22,923 nt of DNA from assembly GCA_033557675.1 (NCBI GenBank), contig JAWQRM010000418.1:1-22923 (forward strand), given 5' to 3'. Numbering within the stretch: the stretch's first letter is position 1; each line of letters opens with the position of its first letter. This DNA comes from Coptodactyla brooksi (Eukaryota > Arthropoda > Insecta > Coleoptera > Scarabaeidae). The translations under genes and the position numbers were made by a program. The notes below the pieces were generated by a model. That model saw only the letters and a list, made by a program, of their open reading frames with translations, did no database searches and was not told the origin of the DNA. Positions 1-8,970 of the stretch are shown in pieces.

Positions 1-437
1 TTTATGTTGAAGGCTATATATCTATGATCAGAGATCGATGGCTCCTTTGATATATGCCAGTTCTCCAGCATGTCACTTCAGCATGTCTCCAGCAGGACTC
101 CAGCATGTCTCCACCTAGAATTTAGATTATTATGGAGGTTGTTCTGATATCAACCTTCAGTGATGGATTTTTTCTGCAACATTGTCTACTTTCCTTGCAC
201 TCGTTTTCCCGTGGGCCCTTTGCCACTTTACCACGAAGGCAATGATTTGTTTGTGAATAAATCTGTACCGTTTATCTTCCTCCTGGCTGCATAATTTCTT
301 CCGAAATTGTCGGTTTGCTTCAACACTTTTAAAGTTGAATGCTTGTTGCGTTTTTCTTGAATGAATCTTCTACTGCTTTTAGGGGAAATGAATTAACAAT
401 CTGGAACACGCAAACTAAACAACAAAGTGGTACTTAC

Positions 438-1127
438 TTCTTTCAAAACTTCAAAATGAATTGCATAAAAATTATAAGCTTCTACCCAAAAATGACAAAG
501 AGCATTTCTTTTTAATGCGAAATCCTCATAGATGCTTTTAAATCTAAAAATAAATAAATTTAAATAATATTTAATTGTATTATAAAAAGAACCTTTGTCT
601 TGTGCTTGTTTCCAGTAGGAACAGAATTCCTAGAAACTAAAAAGAGTAAATAAAATCAATTGTAATTTTATGACTTGACAATGTTAAACCTACATATATT
701 GTCGACAAAATCATTTGCAATTGTTTTGTGGTTAGTTTTTCAATAGTTTTAAAGCTAGCAAGTATCTCATTCCAGGCCTTGTTCTGGCTTAATTTTCCTA
801 CAATAAGATTGGCAATATACACCACAATCGGTAGTTTCATAGACGGAAACCCAAAGATGATCGCCAATATCCGACTTAATAGACTTAATTTTCTATAAGA
901 AAAATTAGCTACTTGTTATGTCCATTTTTCTTTAATACAATTAAAAAAAATACTTACCGAATCATAACATAAGTCTACGTAATTTTTAAAGTTGATTCTT
1001 CAGGCACAGGTTCGTTGGTGAATTCTTCCAGAACACTTCTAATTTTTGGATGGTCAATTTTGTTAAGTGGAATATTTGTAGAAATAAATGCGTCATCTAA
1101 CTTGTATGAAAAAGATCCGATTAAGAC
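438..1127 (-). pseudogene. hAT-like transposase remnant with retained introns
   Basis: Read on the minus strand, this stretch resembles insect hAT-type (CGGBP1-like) transposases. About 45 residues at 1095-970 include LDDAFISTNIPLNKIDHP and EEFTNEPVPEESTL. A one-base loss then shifts the frame. A 65-nt intron follows (minus-strand donor GTAAGT at 957-952, acceptor AG at 894-893), and across it the frame joins perfectly to KIKSIKSDIGDHLWVSV, ETTDCG and, after another frameshift, YIANLIVGKL. A further exon (543-438, with AG and GTAAGT borders) reads FWVEAYNFYAIHFEVLKE, like the WGTWLEA..YYA block of the family. The canonical DETTD motif is YETTD here. Frameshifts and the missing N- and C-terminal domains make it a dead copy. 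Family assignment is from recognised motifs, not a search. Confidence 0.7.
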
Positions 1128-1772
1128 GGTCCTTTTTTTATATCCTCAGTGATTTGAGTAAACGTGTTTGTTTTGATTGTTTATTTTTCTATAATCTGTT
1201 TACATGGAGTTCGCTTTGCAAATATTATCATATGATAAACGTGATACATTTTTGTTGCTTTTGTCTAAAACAATTAATTTTACTTAGTTAATGCTGTTAA
1301 TTATTATTAATATTATTAATTATTATTATTAAACGTATAAGTAACAATGTAAAAATTTCAAGTGTCTACCTTCATAGATATCAATCTAACATTGTTCGAG
1401 AAAATGGCAGTTGTTTTTTCACTGATGTTTACAAAAAATACTCGCAAATTATCACTGATCTTCCAAAAAATGCCATCGAGAACGTGTTAAAGATTTTTGT
1501 AACCACTTCATAAATGTGTGTATTTACGTTCTAAAAAGATAAATAAATCGAAGGAAAAGATATTTTAAGCAAAATTAAATGTAAAAATAAGAGTTTTTAG
1601 GCAAAATAAATTACGAAGTCTTCAAAAGACAAATAACCAAACAAAAGCTGTTTTAGGCAAAATAGGCAGGCATCATGTAAATGCCTTATTATCCGGTCTC
1701 TAGTTATTATTCTTTCTCTTTATTGCAGCTTTCCTGTTTTGTTGTCGACATTATCTTTTTCTGTTCCCCTTA

Positions 1773-1856
1773 TATACTGAATGACCAAAAAACTAGAGGC
1801 ATCTCTAATACACATTCGAATAGGAGGTATCTTTAATTCTTTGGCCACTTAGTATA
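1773..1856. mobile_element. Short palindromic MITE, copy 1
   Basis: About 84 bp with imperfect terminal inverted repeats: TATACTGAATGACCAAA on the left and, reverse-complemented, GTATACTAAGTGGCCAAAG on the right. It has no coding capacity. A second copy lies at 21158-21245 and shares the stretch from TCGAATA to the right end, with roughly 8 differences in 38 bp. The TA-containing TATAC ends would fit a Tc1/mariner-type MITE. The transposase that moved it is not identifiable here. Confidence 0.75.
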
Positions 1857-1958
1857 CATACATATAAATTATCTAATGTTATCTAAAATTGTCAAATTGA
1901 AAATGGTGTTTTTACATTTCCGCTGTCCTTCCAATTACAAACTTATGAAAGTAAAGCG

Positions 1959-2116
1959 AATGTCACCACCACTCCAAACTAGGAAAAGAATGTTCAACGC
2001 ACGTTTTGCTGATGCGCATAAAAGAGTTTTTTATCGCTCCTAATGATGCTAACTTGATTAACGAAACGTTCGTCGAGCATTCTTTTTCCTATTTATTTTG
2101 GTGTGGTGGTGACATT
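1959..2116 (+). repeat. Hammerhead-bearing palindromic repeat, copy A
   Basis: The ends form a 14-bp inverted repeat (AATGTCACCACCAC at 1959-1972, complement at 2103-2116). Inside, TAGGAAAAGAATG near 1980 pairs with CATTCTTTTTCCTA near 2078-2091, and a partial antisense copy of the module sits in the left arm. The sense module (2035-2079) is the same as in the copies at 3359 and 7188. It ends 42 bp before the first ck exon, so the acceptor and polypyrimidine tract lie in the sequence next to it. Confidence 0.75.
2035..2079 (+). ncRNA. Hammerhead ribozyme-like module, decayed (copy A)
   Basis: The order matches a minimal type I hammerhead: stem I GCTC (2036-2039) against GAGC (2075-2078), core CTAATGA (2040-2046), stem II from 2048, GAAA (2063-2066), stem III AC/GT closing a 4-nt loop, and predicted cleavage after C2074. 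The core has A in place of the essential G5, and stem II has two mismatches, so cleavage is unlikely. Confidence 0.5.
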
Positions 2117-2158
2117 TGTTTTATTTATGGTTAAAATAATTTTATACTTTCTTTGCAG

Positions 2159-3160
2159 GCTGCTCAAGCCTTATGGATCACAATTCTTCGCTTCACCGGT
2201 GACTTGCCGGAACCGCGGTACAGCACCATGGAACGCGACAACACTTCAGTAATGTCAAAGGTGACCGCAACCTTAGGCCGCAATTTCATACGCAGCAAAG
2301 AATTTCAAGAAGCCCAACTGATGGGTTTGGATCCCGATTCGTTCATGAAACAAAAACCGCGGTCAATTCGGAATAAACTAGTCTCGCTAACGCTGAAACG
2401 AAAAAATAAGCTCGGGGAAGACGTAAGGAGAAAGCTGCAAGATGAGGAGTATACGGCCGACAGCTATCAAAGCTGGTTGGAGTCGAGGCCCACTTCCAAT
2501 TTGGAGAAGTTGCATTTCATCATTGGTCACGGAATTTTAAGAGCCGAATTGAGAGATGAAATATATTGTCAAATTTGTAAACAGCTAACCAATAATCCTT
2601 CGAAATCCTCACACGCAAGAGGATGGATTTTATTATCGCTTTGTGTTGGATGTTTTGCACCTTCGGAGAAGTTCGTGAATTACCTGAGGGCTTTTATAAG
2701 AGAAGGTCCGCCCGGTTATGCACCTTATTGTGAAGATAGATTGAAGAGAACCTTTAACAATGGTACAAGGAATCAGCCACCTAGTTGGTTGGAATTGCAA
2801 GCCACAAAATCTAAGAAACCAATAATGTTACCGATAACATTCATGGACGGACATACCAAGACTTTGTTAGCAGATTCGGCCACCACTGCGAGGGAATTGT
2901 GCAATCAGCTGTCAGATAAGATCGGCTTGAAAGATCAATTTGGATTCTCTCTTTATATCGCATTGTTCGATAAGGTGTCGTCATTGGGAAGCGCTGGTGA
3001 TCACGTAATGGATGCCATATCGCAATGCGAACAGTATGCGAAAGAGCAGGGAGCTCAGGAAAGAAATGCACCGTGGAGATTGTTTTTCAGGAAAGAAATA
3101 TTCGCCCCTTGGCATGATCCTACCGAGGACCAGGTTGCTACGAACTTAATATATCAACAG
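2159..3160 (+). CDS. ck: Myosin VII tail exon: MyTH4-1 and first FERM (F1-F2)
   Basis: Internal exon of 334 codons, phase 0 at both ends (acceptor AG 2157-2158, donor GTTAGT from 3161). Class VII myosins are actin motors whose tail links cargo and membrane proteins to actin bundles; in insects ck is needed for bristles, hairs and hearing organs. Residues 1 to about 215 are most of the first MyTH4 domain, with ALWITILRFTGDLPEP, NLEKLHFIIGHGIL, RDEIYCQICKQLTNNPSKSS and GWILLSLCVGCFAPSEKFV. From about residue 220 (KPIMLPITFMDG) the first FERM domain begins, and FGFSLYIALFDKVSSLG and AISQCEQYAKEQGAQERNAP mark F1 and early F2. These are near-identical to MYO7A as I recall it. The MyTH4 start is in an upstream exon. 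Myosin VIIb (Myo28B1) is the alternative, but the closeness to ck favours VIIa. Confidence 0.95.
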
Positions 3161-3358
3161 GTTAGTATTAGTATCTTTTGATCAAAAATTACATTACCTT
3201 TAGTTTGGATTGTTTTAGAAAATTTCCCAGATTCATAGTTGTTAGCCTGCATAGTTGTAGTTTAATACAATTTTGATGATTGTGGAAAGGTGTAATTGCT
3301 TTCTTTGTGATTTATCGTGTATTTTGTGAGTGCACAAAATAACTGACAATGAGTTAAA

Positions 3359-3569
3359 CAATATCACTACTATACCAAAACCGAAAAATAACTGATTGAC
3401 GCACATTTTGCTAAGTTAGCATAATCAGAAGCGACGTAAGAACGGCTGTCTTTCATTGCTCCTGATGATGCTAACTTCGTTAGCGAAACGGGTGTCAAGC
3501 ACTTATTTTACGATTTTTCGTGAAGTGGTGACATTGCTAAACCTTGTTAATAAGCCAAAGATTCCAAAC
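3359..3569 (+). repeat. Hammerhead-bearing palindromic repeat, copy B (best preserved)
   Basis: The left arm (3359-3427) and right arm (3462-3536) are imperfect inverted repeats about 70 nt long with CAATRTCACYACT-type ends, so both strands carry a version of the ribozyme module. Beyond the right arm, GCCAAAGATTCCAAAC (3554-3569) is the reverse complement of the TTTGGAAYCTTTGGCTT flank seen in the copies at 7188 and 14206, so the full element extends at least this far. No open reading frame is present. Confidence 0.8.
3457..3501 (+). ncRNA. Type I hammerhead ribozyme, core intact (copy B)
   Basis: Stem I is TGCTC (3457-3461) against AAGCA (3497-3501), four pairs plus a C/A mismatch at the junction. 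The core CTGATGA (3462-3468) is followed by one extra T (3469). Stem II is GCTAAC (3470-3475), loop TTC, GTTAGC (3479-3484), six perfect pairs. GAAA (3485-3488) follows. Stem III is AC/GT (3488-3489 with 3494-3495) around GGGT, and predicted cleavage is after C3496. All conserved residues (CUGAUGA, GAA, A15.1-U16.1, C17) are present. Very short stem III type I hammerheads are known from Penelope-like retroelements and retrozymes. An extra nucleotide after A9 is known in a natural viroid hammerhead. Activity has not been tested. Confidence 0.7.
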
Positions 3570-4210
3570 CCACAACTTAACTGGACAACAAAATAACTGG
3601 GCATATTTGATCTGTAAAAATATCTTTTGCATTTTCTTTCTGAAATCATAGTGCTATACATATACTTACTACTTTGCTAGCTAAAGCAAACAGTATCATT
3701 TAATCTGATTCAGTTCTTAACACAAACATTTCACCGAGTTTAAAATCAATTTTTGTAATAAGTCATAAATATTTTACCGATTCCAGAAAGGCGTATTCTA
3801 GTCAATTTGGTGGTTGATAAATTGTAAGAGAGAAAATGGATAAAATAGTATTTAGCTATATCCATAAAGAAGTCATCGATACTAAAAAGGGCTCTAGCAA
3901 TGAGATAAGTTCACAACGTTTCTGTTTGACCTCAGTCATCTGTGAATGAATTGCAGATATAATTAACTACAAATTCGGGTTGGAAAATTTTTGTTGGTTA
4001 CAATTGACATGCTGTGGCTCTCAATAAACTGATATCATCTGATCAACATCTTTGCTTAATTTAAAACTAATGGGTGAATAATATCTAATAGAGGATGGAT
4101 ATCTCTATGTGCTAAATTACTTGCAAAGCCTCACTTGCCAGTCATATCATTATACATATGCAACTTCATCTGGAATGTCACTGCAGAGGGCCCTCAGGTT
4201 ACACTTCAAC

Positions 4211-4237
4211 CTACTGTGATTTTTTCAATCACAGTGG
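4211..4237. repeat. Hairpin
   Basis: CTGTGATT (4214-4221) and AATCACAG (4227-4234) pair perfectly around TTTTC. Flanking bases extend the stem to 11 pairs including one G-T. It lies within the ck intron and no function can be assigned. Confidence 0.6.
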
Positions 4238-4683
4238 TTTCTGTGATTATAATATTAAGTAGATAACCTTGTATTTTCGTATCAAATATGATACTGAATA
4301 GAGAATAAATTCTTTTCCTAAACCTAGATCTTACAATAAGTGCTACAGCTCCTTCCGGGCTGTACGGTTTTAATGGAGATGTTTATTTATTTTTTGTTTT
4401 TTTTGTAATCTATTGGATTCAATCAGTTCAATTCTTCTTCCACTTTTAACTAAGCTTCTTAATGTCCCTTTATTTCATTCTTTCAGAACCTTCCTACAAA
4501 AACTTTTTTTGCCTTTTCTGGTCTTAGTTGTTTCAAATGGTGGAGATATGTCGGTTTATATATTTGTAGTTAATTCATTTTTCCTCTCATTACTCCTGGC
4601 TTTAAATGAATCATCCATCTGTGGAATAACTGGGATACAAACGGTTCTTTCATCTATTTTTTAGAATATAAAATTCGCTTACG

Positions 4684-4715
4684 TTCACAGTTCACTTACA
4701 TTCACAGTTCACTTA
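4684..4715. repeat. 15-bp direct repeat
   Basis: TTCACAGTTCACTTA occurs at 4684-4698 and again at 4701-4715, a period of 17 bp. It is a short local duplication in the intron. Confidence 0.8.
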
Positions 4716-5061
4716 GATTAAATTTGTTCAATGTATAACTAATAAATCGGTGATTATGCTTTGACGATGACTTGCAGATGTTATCACTTCAAAACCAAAA
4801 GTAGTTTTTTTTCTTTTCCATTGCATCCTTTGTTTTAGTTTATTCTTTTCTGTTTCCTTTGTTTTAGTTAGTAAACGTATCGTTTGTGATGCTGCGTTAT
4901 GCTTATGTTAAAAATTTCCAAAAACAAGAAAAAATGATGGTACTAAATCATAGTATTATGATAGGAAATTGAGTTTTACGAATTGCTAATTGCCAATAAA
5001 TTAATAAATAATTGATGTAATAGACTAGGAAATAGGAATAAAACACACTGTTATTGACATT

Positions 5062-5285
5062 TTGTTCGTTAATAAATTTCTTTGGGTTTTGCTTCAATGC
5101 AGGTTCACAGATTGTTTTCTCTATGTTTGGCTAATTAGCTATATTAGCGAACATTTGGCTAATATCAGTTCATTGTTTGTAGTACATTTAAAGATGAATG
5201 GAACAAAAGTGCATTTTAAGCATATTTTCTTTATTATAAAAAATAAAATAAATGGACTTCAGATCCTCATATGCAGTATGCATTG
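5062..5285 (+). mobile_element. Mariner 5' fragment (mellifera-type)
   Basis: This region aligns by eye with the 5' leader and first codons of the mariner at 6423: shared landmarks are GTTCGTT, TGCARGTTCAC, ACATTTG(G/C)CTAA, ACATCGG/ATCAG TTYATTGT, AAGATG and TTTTAAGCATA. From ATG at 5194 it reads about 30 residues including KVHFKHIFFIIKNKING, which matches the N-terminus of mellifera-subfamily mariner transposases (HFRHI..F.F.KGKN). Coding similarity stops near 5285, just before the hairpin at 5296, so only about 30 codons remain. It sits about 130 bp upstream of the second ck exon. Confidence 0.7.
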
Positions 5286-5295
5286 ACTTTAGAAT

Positions 5296-5326
5296 AAGGT
5301 AAAATTACTTTTTGTAATTTTACCTT
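5296..5326. repeat. Perfect 13-bp hairpin
   Basis: AAGGTAAAATTAC (5296-5308) and its exact complement (5314-5326) surround TTTTT. It lies immediately after the mariner fragment and 92 bp before the exon acceptor. It may mark an end of a small inserted element. Confidence 0.75.
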
Positions 5327-5418
5327 CCACCTTCCATCTCACTAGTTCATCCAAACAAACATACTCAATTGGTAATTGATAGATTAAACACGTTTTAATA
5401 ATCGCATTTTTTCCACAG

Positions 5419-6259
5419 GTTGTGCGTGGCGTTAAATTTGGCGAGTATCGTTGTGATAAAGAAGAGGATTTAGCGATGATAGCCGCGCAACAATACTACA
5501 TCGAATACAACACTGACATGAATGTTGAAAGGCTATTAACGTTACTACCAAATTACATTCCAGACTATTGCCTTACGGGGGTGGACAAAGCGATCGATAG
5601 ATGGGGTGCATTAGTTGTACAAGCTTACAAGAAAAGTTACTACCTCAAAGAAAAGGTCCAAATCCTACGCGTCAAAGAAGACGTGGTTTCCTACGCCAAA
5701 TTCAAGTGGCCGCTACTCTTCTCGCGTTTTTACGAAGCTTATCGAAACTCAGGCCCTAATCTCCCCAAAAACGACGTCATTATCGCCGTCAATTGGACTG
5801 GAGTGTACGTCGTGGACGATCAGGAACAAGTCTTACTCGAATTGTCCTTCCCCGAAATAACAACGGTGTCTTCCCAGAAAACGAATAAAGTTTTTACGCA
5901 GACGTTTAGTTTGAATACCGTTAGGGGAGAAGAGTTCACCTTTCAAAGTCCTAATGCTGAAGATATTAGAGACCTAGTAGTGTATTTTTTAGAAGGATTG
6001 AAGAAGAGATCGAAGTTCGTGATCGCGTTGCAAGACTACAAAAGTCCAGGGGAAGGATCCAGTTTTCTGACATTCCAAAAAGGGGATTTGATAGTACTCG
6101 AGGAAGACAGTACGGGGGAAACTGTCTTAAATTCTGGATGGTGTGTGGGAAGGTGCGAAAGAACACAAGAAAAGGGTGATTTCCCCGCCGAAACTGTATA
6201 CGTGCTTCCATCTATGACGAAGCCGCCTGCTGATATTTTGATGCTCTTCAATGCAGAAG
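5419..6259 (+). CDS. ck: Myosin VII tail exon: rest of first FERM plus SH3
   Basis: Internal exon of 841 nt (280 codons plus one base). It enters in phase 0 (acceptor AG 5417-5418) with VVRGVKFGEYRCDKEEDLA, which continues the YQQ that ends the previous exon exactly as in MYO7A. It leaves in phase 1 at donor GTAAGA (6260). Residues 1 to about 100 are F2 of the first FERM. KEDVVSYAKFKWPLLFSRFY and PKNDVIIAVNWTGVYVVDD are in F3. About residues 200-265 form the SH3 domain between the two MyTH4-FERM units (SKFVIALQDY, FQKGDLIVLE, SGWCVGRCERT, KGDFPAETVYVLP). FERM and SH3 parts bind cargo adaptors, and the tail also folds back on the motor in this family. The sequence is intact, with no stop or shift. 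Confidence 0.95.
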
Positions 6260-7187
6260 GTAAGATTTTTCTTGACATTACAATTTTAAGTACTTTCGTA
6301 TATTATGTGGGTATCTTCCACCAATGATTGTGTTTTCCTTTACTAGTTGTTGATAATCGTCCTGAAATTAGAACACTCTTCATCCGACCGCCTGATCGTT
6401 TGCTTAACAGTGGATCAAAATATTGGGTTTGCCAATAAGTTCGTTCAATTTCTAGTTCGGTGCAAGTTCACTTCAACTAAAGATGTAGGCTTCACATATA
6501 CTTTCTGTGAATAAACATTTGCCTAACATCGGTTTATTGTGTGTAATGTGTAGCTTCCAAGATGGAAGTAGCAAAAATAACATTATAAGCATAGTTTTCA
6601 TTCTTATTTTAAAAAAATAGACGAGCTGCAGATGTTCATAAAGAAATATGTAGTATATACGGGAAAGTTGTCCTGGGAGGTGCGTCCCTCTCTGGTCGCT
6701 CGCCGAGATAGATTCAATTACAGTGAAGGATATCGTCGACCAAAATCTATCCCAATCAAAGCAGGAGATTGCTGCAGCATTTGAAGATGTCACATTAGCG
6801 TAGAAAACTATCTGTATAAGCTCGGATATGTTTCTTAGCATTAATCGAGGCCAACTTGTCCACTTGCATACCTGTTTACGATTTGCTGGGAAAATGTCAA
6901 GAAAACGATCCATTTCATCCTTTAAAAGATTATTGGGCACAGCATTCGCCGTGTGATGAAATTATAAAGATGTTATTTCGTAGAAGTTATTATCGTCAGA
7001 CAGGATGGTTGATTCAACCGTGTACTGCTTGCAGTTAATCAAAACGAAGCAAGCAGTGCGCACAAAACCTCCAGAATTGGTGAACCGCTAGAGACTCGTC
7101 TTTCACCACAATGCCGCCAGAGTTTCTACGTCACTACTCGCCCGGCAAAATCCCTTGAATGGGAAAAGCTTCCTTAATAAGAAGACT

Positions 7188-7346
7188 AAAGTTGAGGATT
7201 TGGAACCTTTGGCTTTGGAACAAAGTAAAAACAAAGAAAGACTTTCATAGTCTTTTCTCGCTCCTGATTATGCTAACTTGGTTAGGGAAACGTGCGTCGA
7301 GCATCTTTTCTTCAAATTTTGGCTTAGTGGTGACTTTGTTTTTACT
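7188..7346 (+). mobile_element. Hammerhead-bearing element, copy C, with 14-bp target duplication
   Basis: The 159-bp insert lies between two exact copies of TTAATAAGAAGACT (7174-7187 and 7347-7360). Removing the insert and one repeat restores a continuous mariner remnant. Internally AAAGTAAAAACAAAG (7222-7236) and its complement (7334-7348) form an inverted repeat, and TTTGGAACCTTTGGCTT (7199-7215) is the conserved left flank. It carries one sense ribozyme module. A variable-length duplication of this size points to target-primed retroposition rather than to a TA- or 8-bp-duplicating DNA transposon. Confidence 0.75.
7259..7303 (+). ncRNA. Hammerhead ribozyme-like module, decayed (copy C)
   Basis: Stem I is GCTC (7260-7263) against GAGC (7299-7302). 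The core is CTGATTA (7264-7270), where G8 has become T. Extra T, then stem II GCTAAC/GTTAGG with loop TTG and a mismatched closing pair next to GAAA (7287-7290). Stem III is AC/GT around GTGC, and cleavage would follow C7298. Loss of G8 and of the closing pair should abolish activity. Confidence 0.5.
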
Positions 7347-7489
7347 TTAATAAGAAGACTGCTAAAAGGGCAGTTCCGCTGCGCAGACGTTTTACGAACG
7401 CAGCATAATGAAGCTGGTATAATAAGGGTTAAGAGGCCATGAAAAACGATGATCAAAACTTTAATCACTGATTAAATATATTATATGAT

Positions 7490-7525
7490 TCAATATACTG
7501 ATCACGGCTTTGATCAGTATATTGA
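7490..7525. repeat. Perfect 15-bp hairpin
   Basis: TCAATATACTGATCA (7490-7504) and its exact complement (7511-7525) surround CGGCTT. It follows the mariner remnant. It may be a small foldback insertion, and no coding or splice role is apparent. Confidence 0.8.
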
Positions 7526-8745
7526 AGTGCATATTTAATTCTATAAAGTTTTCTATAAAGATTCACCGTTATTTCAACCTTATTTTGTACTTGTGGAATT
7601 CGCCATTTCTAACAATATACATATTAATACTTCTAAAAACGTGTACACATACTTCTTAGAAATGAATGTGGTATTATATTAACATATTCAACAGCCAATA
7701 GCGGTTTATTTTTGTTACGACAGTCTTCAATTTCTATTGCTCCCTACCCAACTATAGTTTTAAATACTTTAACTGTTTTCGTTATTAGGTGAATTAGATG
7801 ATTCTAGTATACGAAGAACGTACAATTTATCAACAAATTTAACTCTAAAATGCTCAAAACATATCGAATCATGTGGCCATGACGTATTACCTCTGCCTAA
7901 GGTGCCGTGTTTATTTCAGAAATTCAATTGTTACAGTCTCCATTCAACGATTTAGTTTACTTCATGTTATTATTCAGACATAATAAGATGAAGTAGTCCT
8001 TTCATTTTAAATATGTTCATTATTTAAATAGTTATTTAAATAATATTTTTATGTATTAATAATAGTTTTGTTTGATTCTTAGTATATACTAAAAAAATAA
8101 ATTATTAAGTTCAGAAAAAATATGTAAGCGAAAGCGATTAACTTTTTAATAAGAAGTTCAAATAGTGTGGTGTTAAAAGGATAAAATGTAGGCTGGAACA
8201 AAAATCTTTTAGGCAATAGAAATAACCTGAATATGTAACCCTACGCTGTTCGCAAGATATGGCAATTCCTGCCGATCTTAGAAAGTCTGTTAGTGGGAAC
8301 AGTTTGGATACAATTGACTATAGCTACGGAAACCCTATTCGTAATTCTTAACGATTTGTCCTCCTCGGCATTCTGTTTGTGCGTACTCTTGATGCTTCTC
8401 AGTGTTTATGTTAGATTTTCTATCAAAATACTCTATTACGTCGACAACATCTGTTGTTTTGCAGTAATTAATTATTTATATATTATTATTCTATTATAGT
8501 GTATAACTTTAAAACATATTTTAATGTATTACTGTGGAGGCTACAAATTGTAACTACAGTTCTTAAGAAAAAGTGTCTTATTTAAATTAGTACCTCAGAA
8601 CACGACAAGTAGAGTCGACGGATGAAATGTTAAAGATACAGTTAAATCATAAAAATAAATATTTGTAATGCTTTGAACAAGTAATAACTGCTTATGATCT
8701 AAGACCGTTAGAAAGATTTTCATTAATTCAGTTACAGGCGTACCA

Positions 8746-8839
8746 CCCAAAATCATACAGGCGTATTTTGTTTAGATTTTCTAAATTTATCATAGTAAAT
8801 TTAGAAAACCTACACAAAATACGCTAATATGATTTTGGG
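8746..8839. mobile_element. 94-bp near-perfect palindromic MITE
   Basis: Two 44-nt arms (8746-8789 and 8796-8839) surround TCATAG. They begin and end with CCCAAAATCATA, and the inner 29 bp differ at only two positions. As RNA or single-stranded DNA it would form one long hairpin. High arm identity suggests a fairly young insertion or gene conversion between arms. The length and the absence of coding capacity fit a foldback MITE. No second copy is in this window. Confidence 0.75.
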
Positions 8840-8970
8840 CAAAATAATATTTTTTAATTAAAAAATCTAATTAAAGTCCTCAATTCATTGATTAAAAAAA
8901 CTTTAAATATTTCCACAATGATACAACAAAATTCACTTTAATACCGTTATAAGGACAGTTATTAATCAGT

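Larger units (their letters stand above)
1..2158 (+). other. ck: ck intron upstream of first visible exon (3' part)
   Basis: Non-coding on the + strand. It ends in a pyrimidine-rich tract and the acceptor AG at 2157-2158. It holds the hAT-like remnant (minus strand, about 438-1127), a small MITE (1773-1856) and a hammerhead-bearing repeat (1959-2116). Near the left edge, CAGCATGTC occurs three times (66, 79, 101). TTTTAGGCAAAATA-like words recur near 1562, 1596 and 1650. Between about 1135 and 1770 I see only AT-rich sequence with short TTA/ATT runs near 1297-1332. The short open frames here resemble no family I know. Confidence 0.8.
3161..5418 (+). other. ck: ck intron (2258 bp)
   Basis: Donor GTTAGT at 3161, acceptor CACAG ending at 5418, phase 0. 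It contains hammerhead repeat copy B (3359-3569), a mariner 5' fragment (5062-5285) and small hairpins and repeats. From about 3570 to 5060 I see AT-rich sequence with no recognisable gene. The open frame at 4413-4664 is a hydrophobic, T-rich translation without family resemblance. Near 4827-4870, CCTTTGTTTTAGTT occurs twice. Confidence 0.85.
6421..7440 (+). pseudogene. Decayed mellifera-type mariner with nested insertion
   Basis: A TA dinucleotide (6421-6422) is followed by TTGGGTTTGCCAATAAGTTC, a typical 5' inverted terminal repeat of this mariner group. ATG at 6562 starts MEVAKI..., and the leader matches the fragment at 5062. Protein traces in shifting frames are RRAADVHKEICSIYGK (about 6617-6665), SLSGRSPR (about 6690), KCQENDPFHPLKDYW (about 6890-6935, family LLKRNENDPFLKRLV), KPPELVNR and VFHHNAARVSTSLLARQ (7065-7145, around the second catalytic Asp, where HHD reads HHN) and LNGKSF (7156). 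Large parts are missing and stops are frequent. A hammerhead element at 7188-7346 interrupts the remnant. No 3' inverted repeat was found, so the right limit is approximate. Confidence 0.8.

Noticed and set aside
2841..3071. Minus-strand open frame of 76 codons within the first ck exon
   Set aside because: It overlaps strongly conserved MyTH4-FERM coding sequence on the other strand and has no family resemblance, so it is a shadow.
4413..4664. 83-codon open frame in the first internal intron
   Set aside because: T-rich, hydrophobic translation by composition; no known family and no supporting context.
5966..6278. Two minus-strand open frames within the second ck exon
   Set aside because: They overlap conserved FERM/SH3 coding on the + strand and show no motifs.
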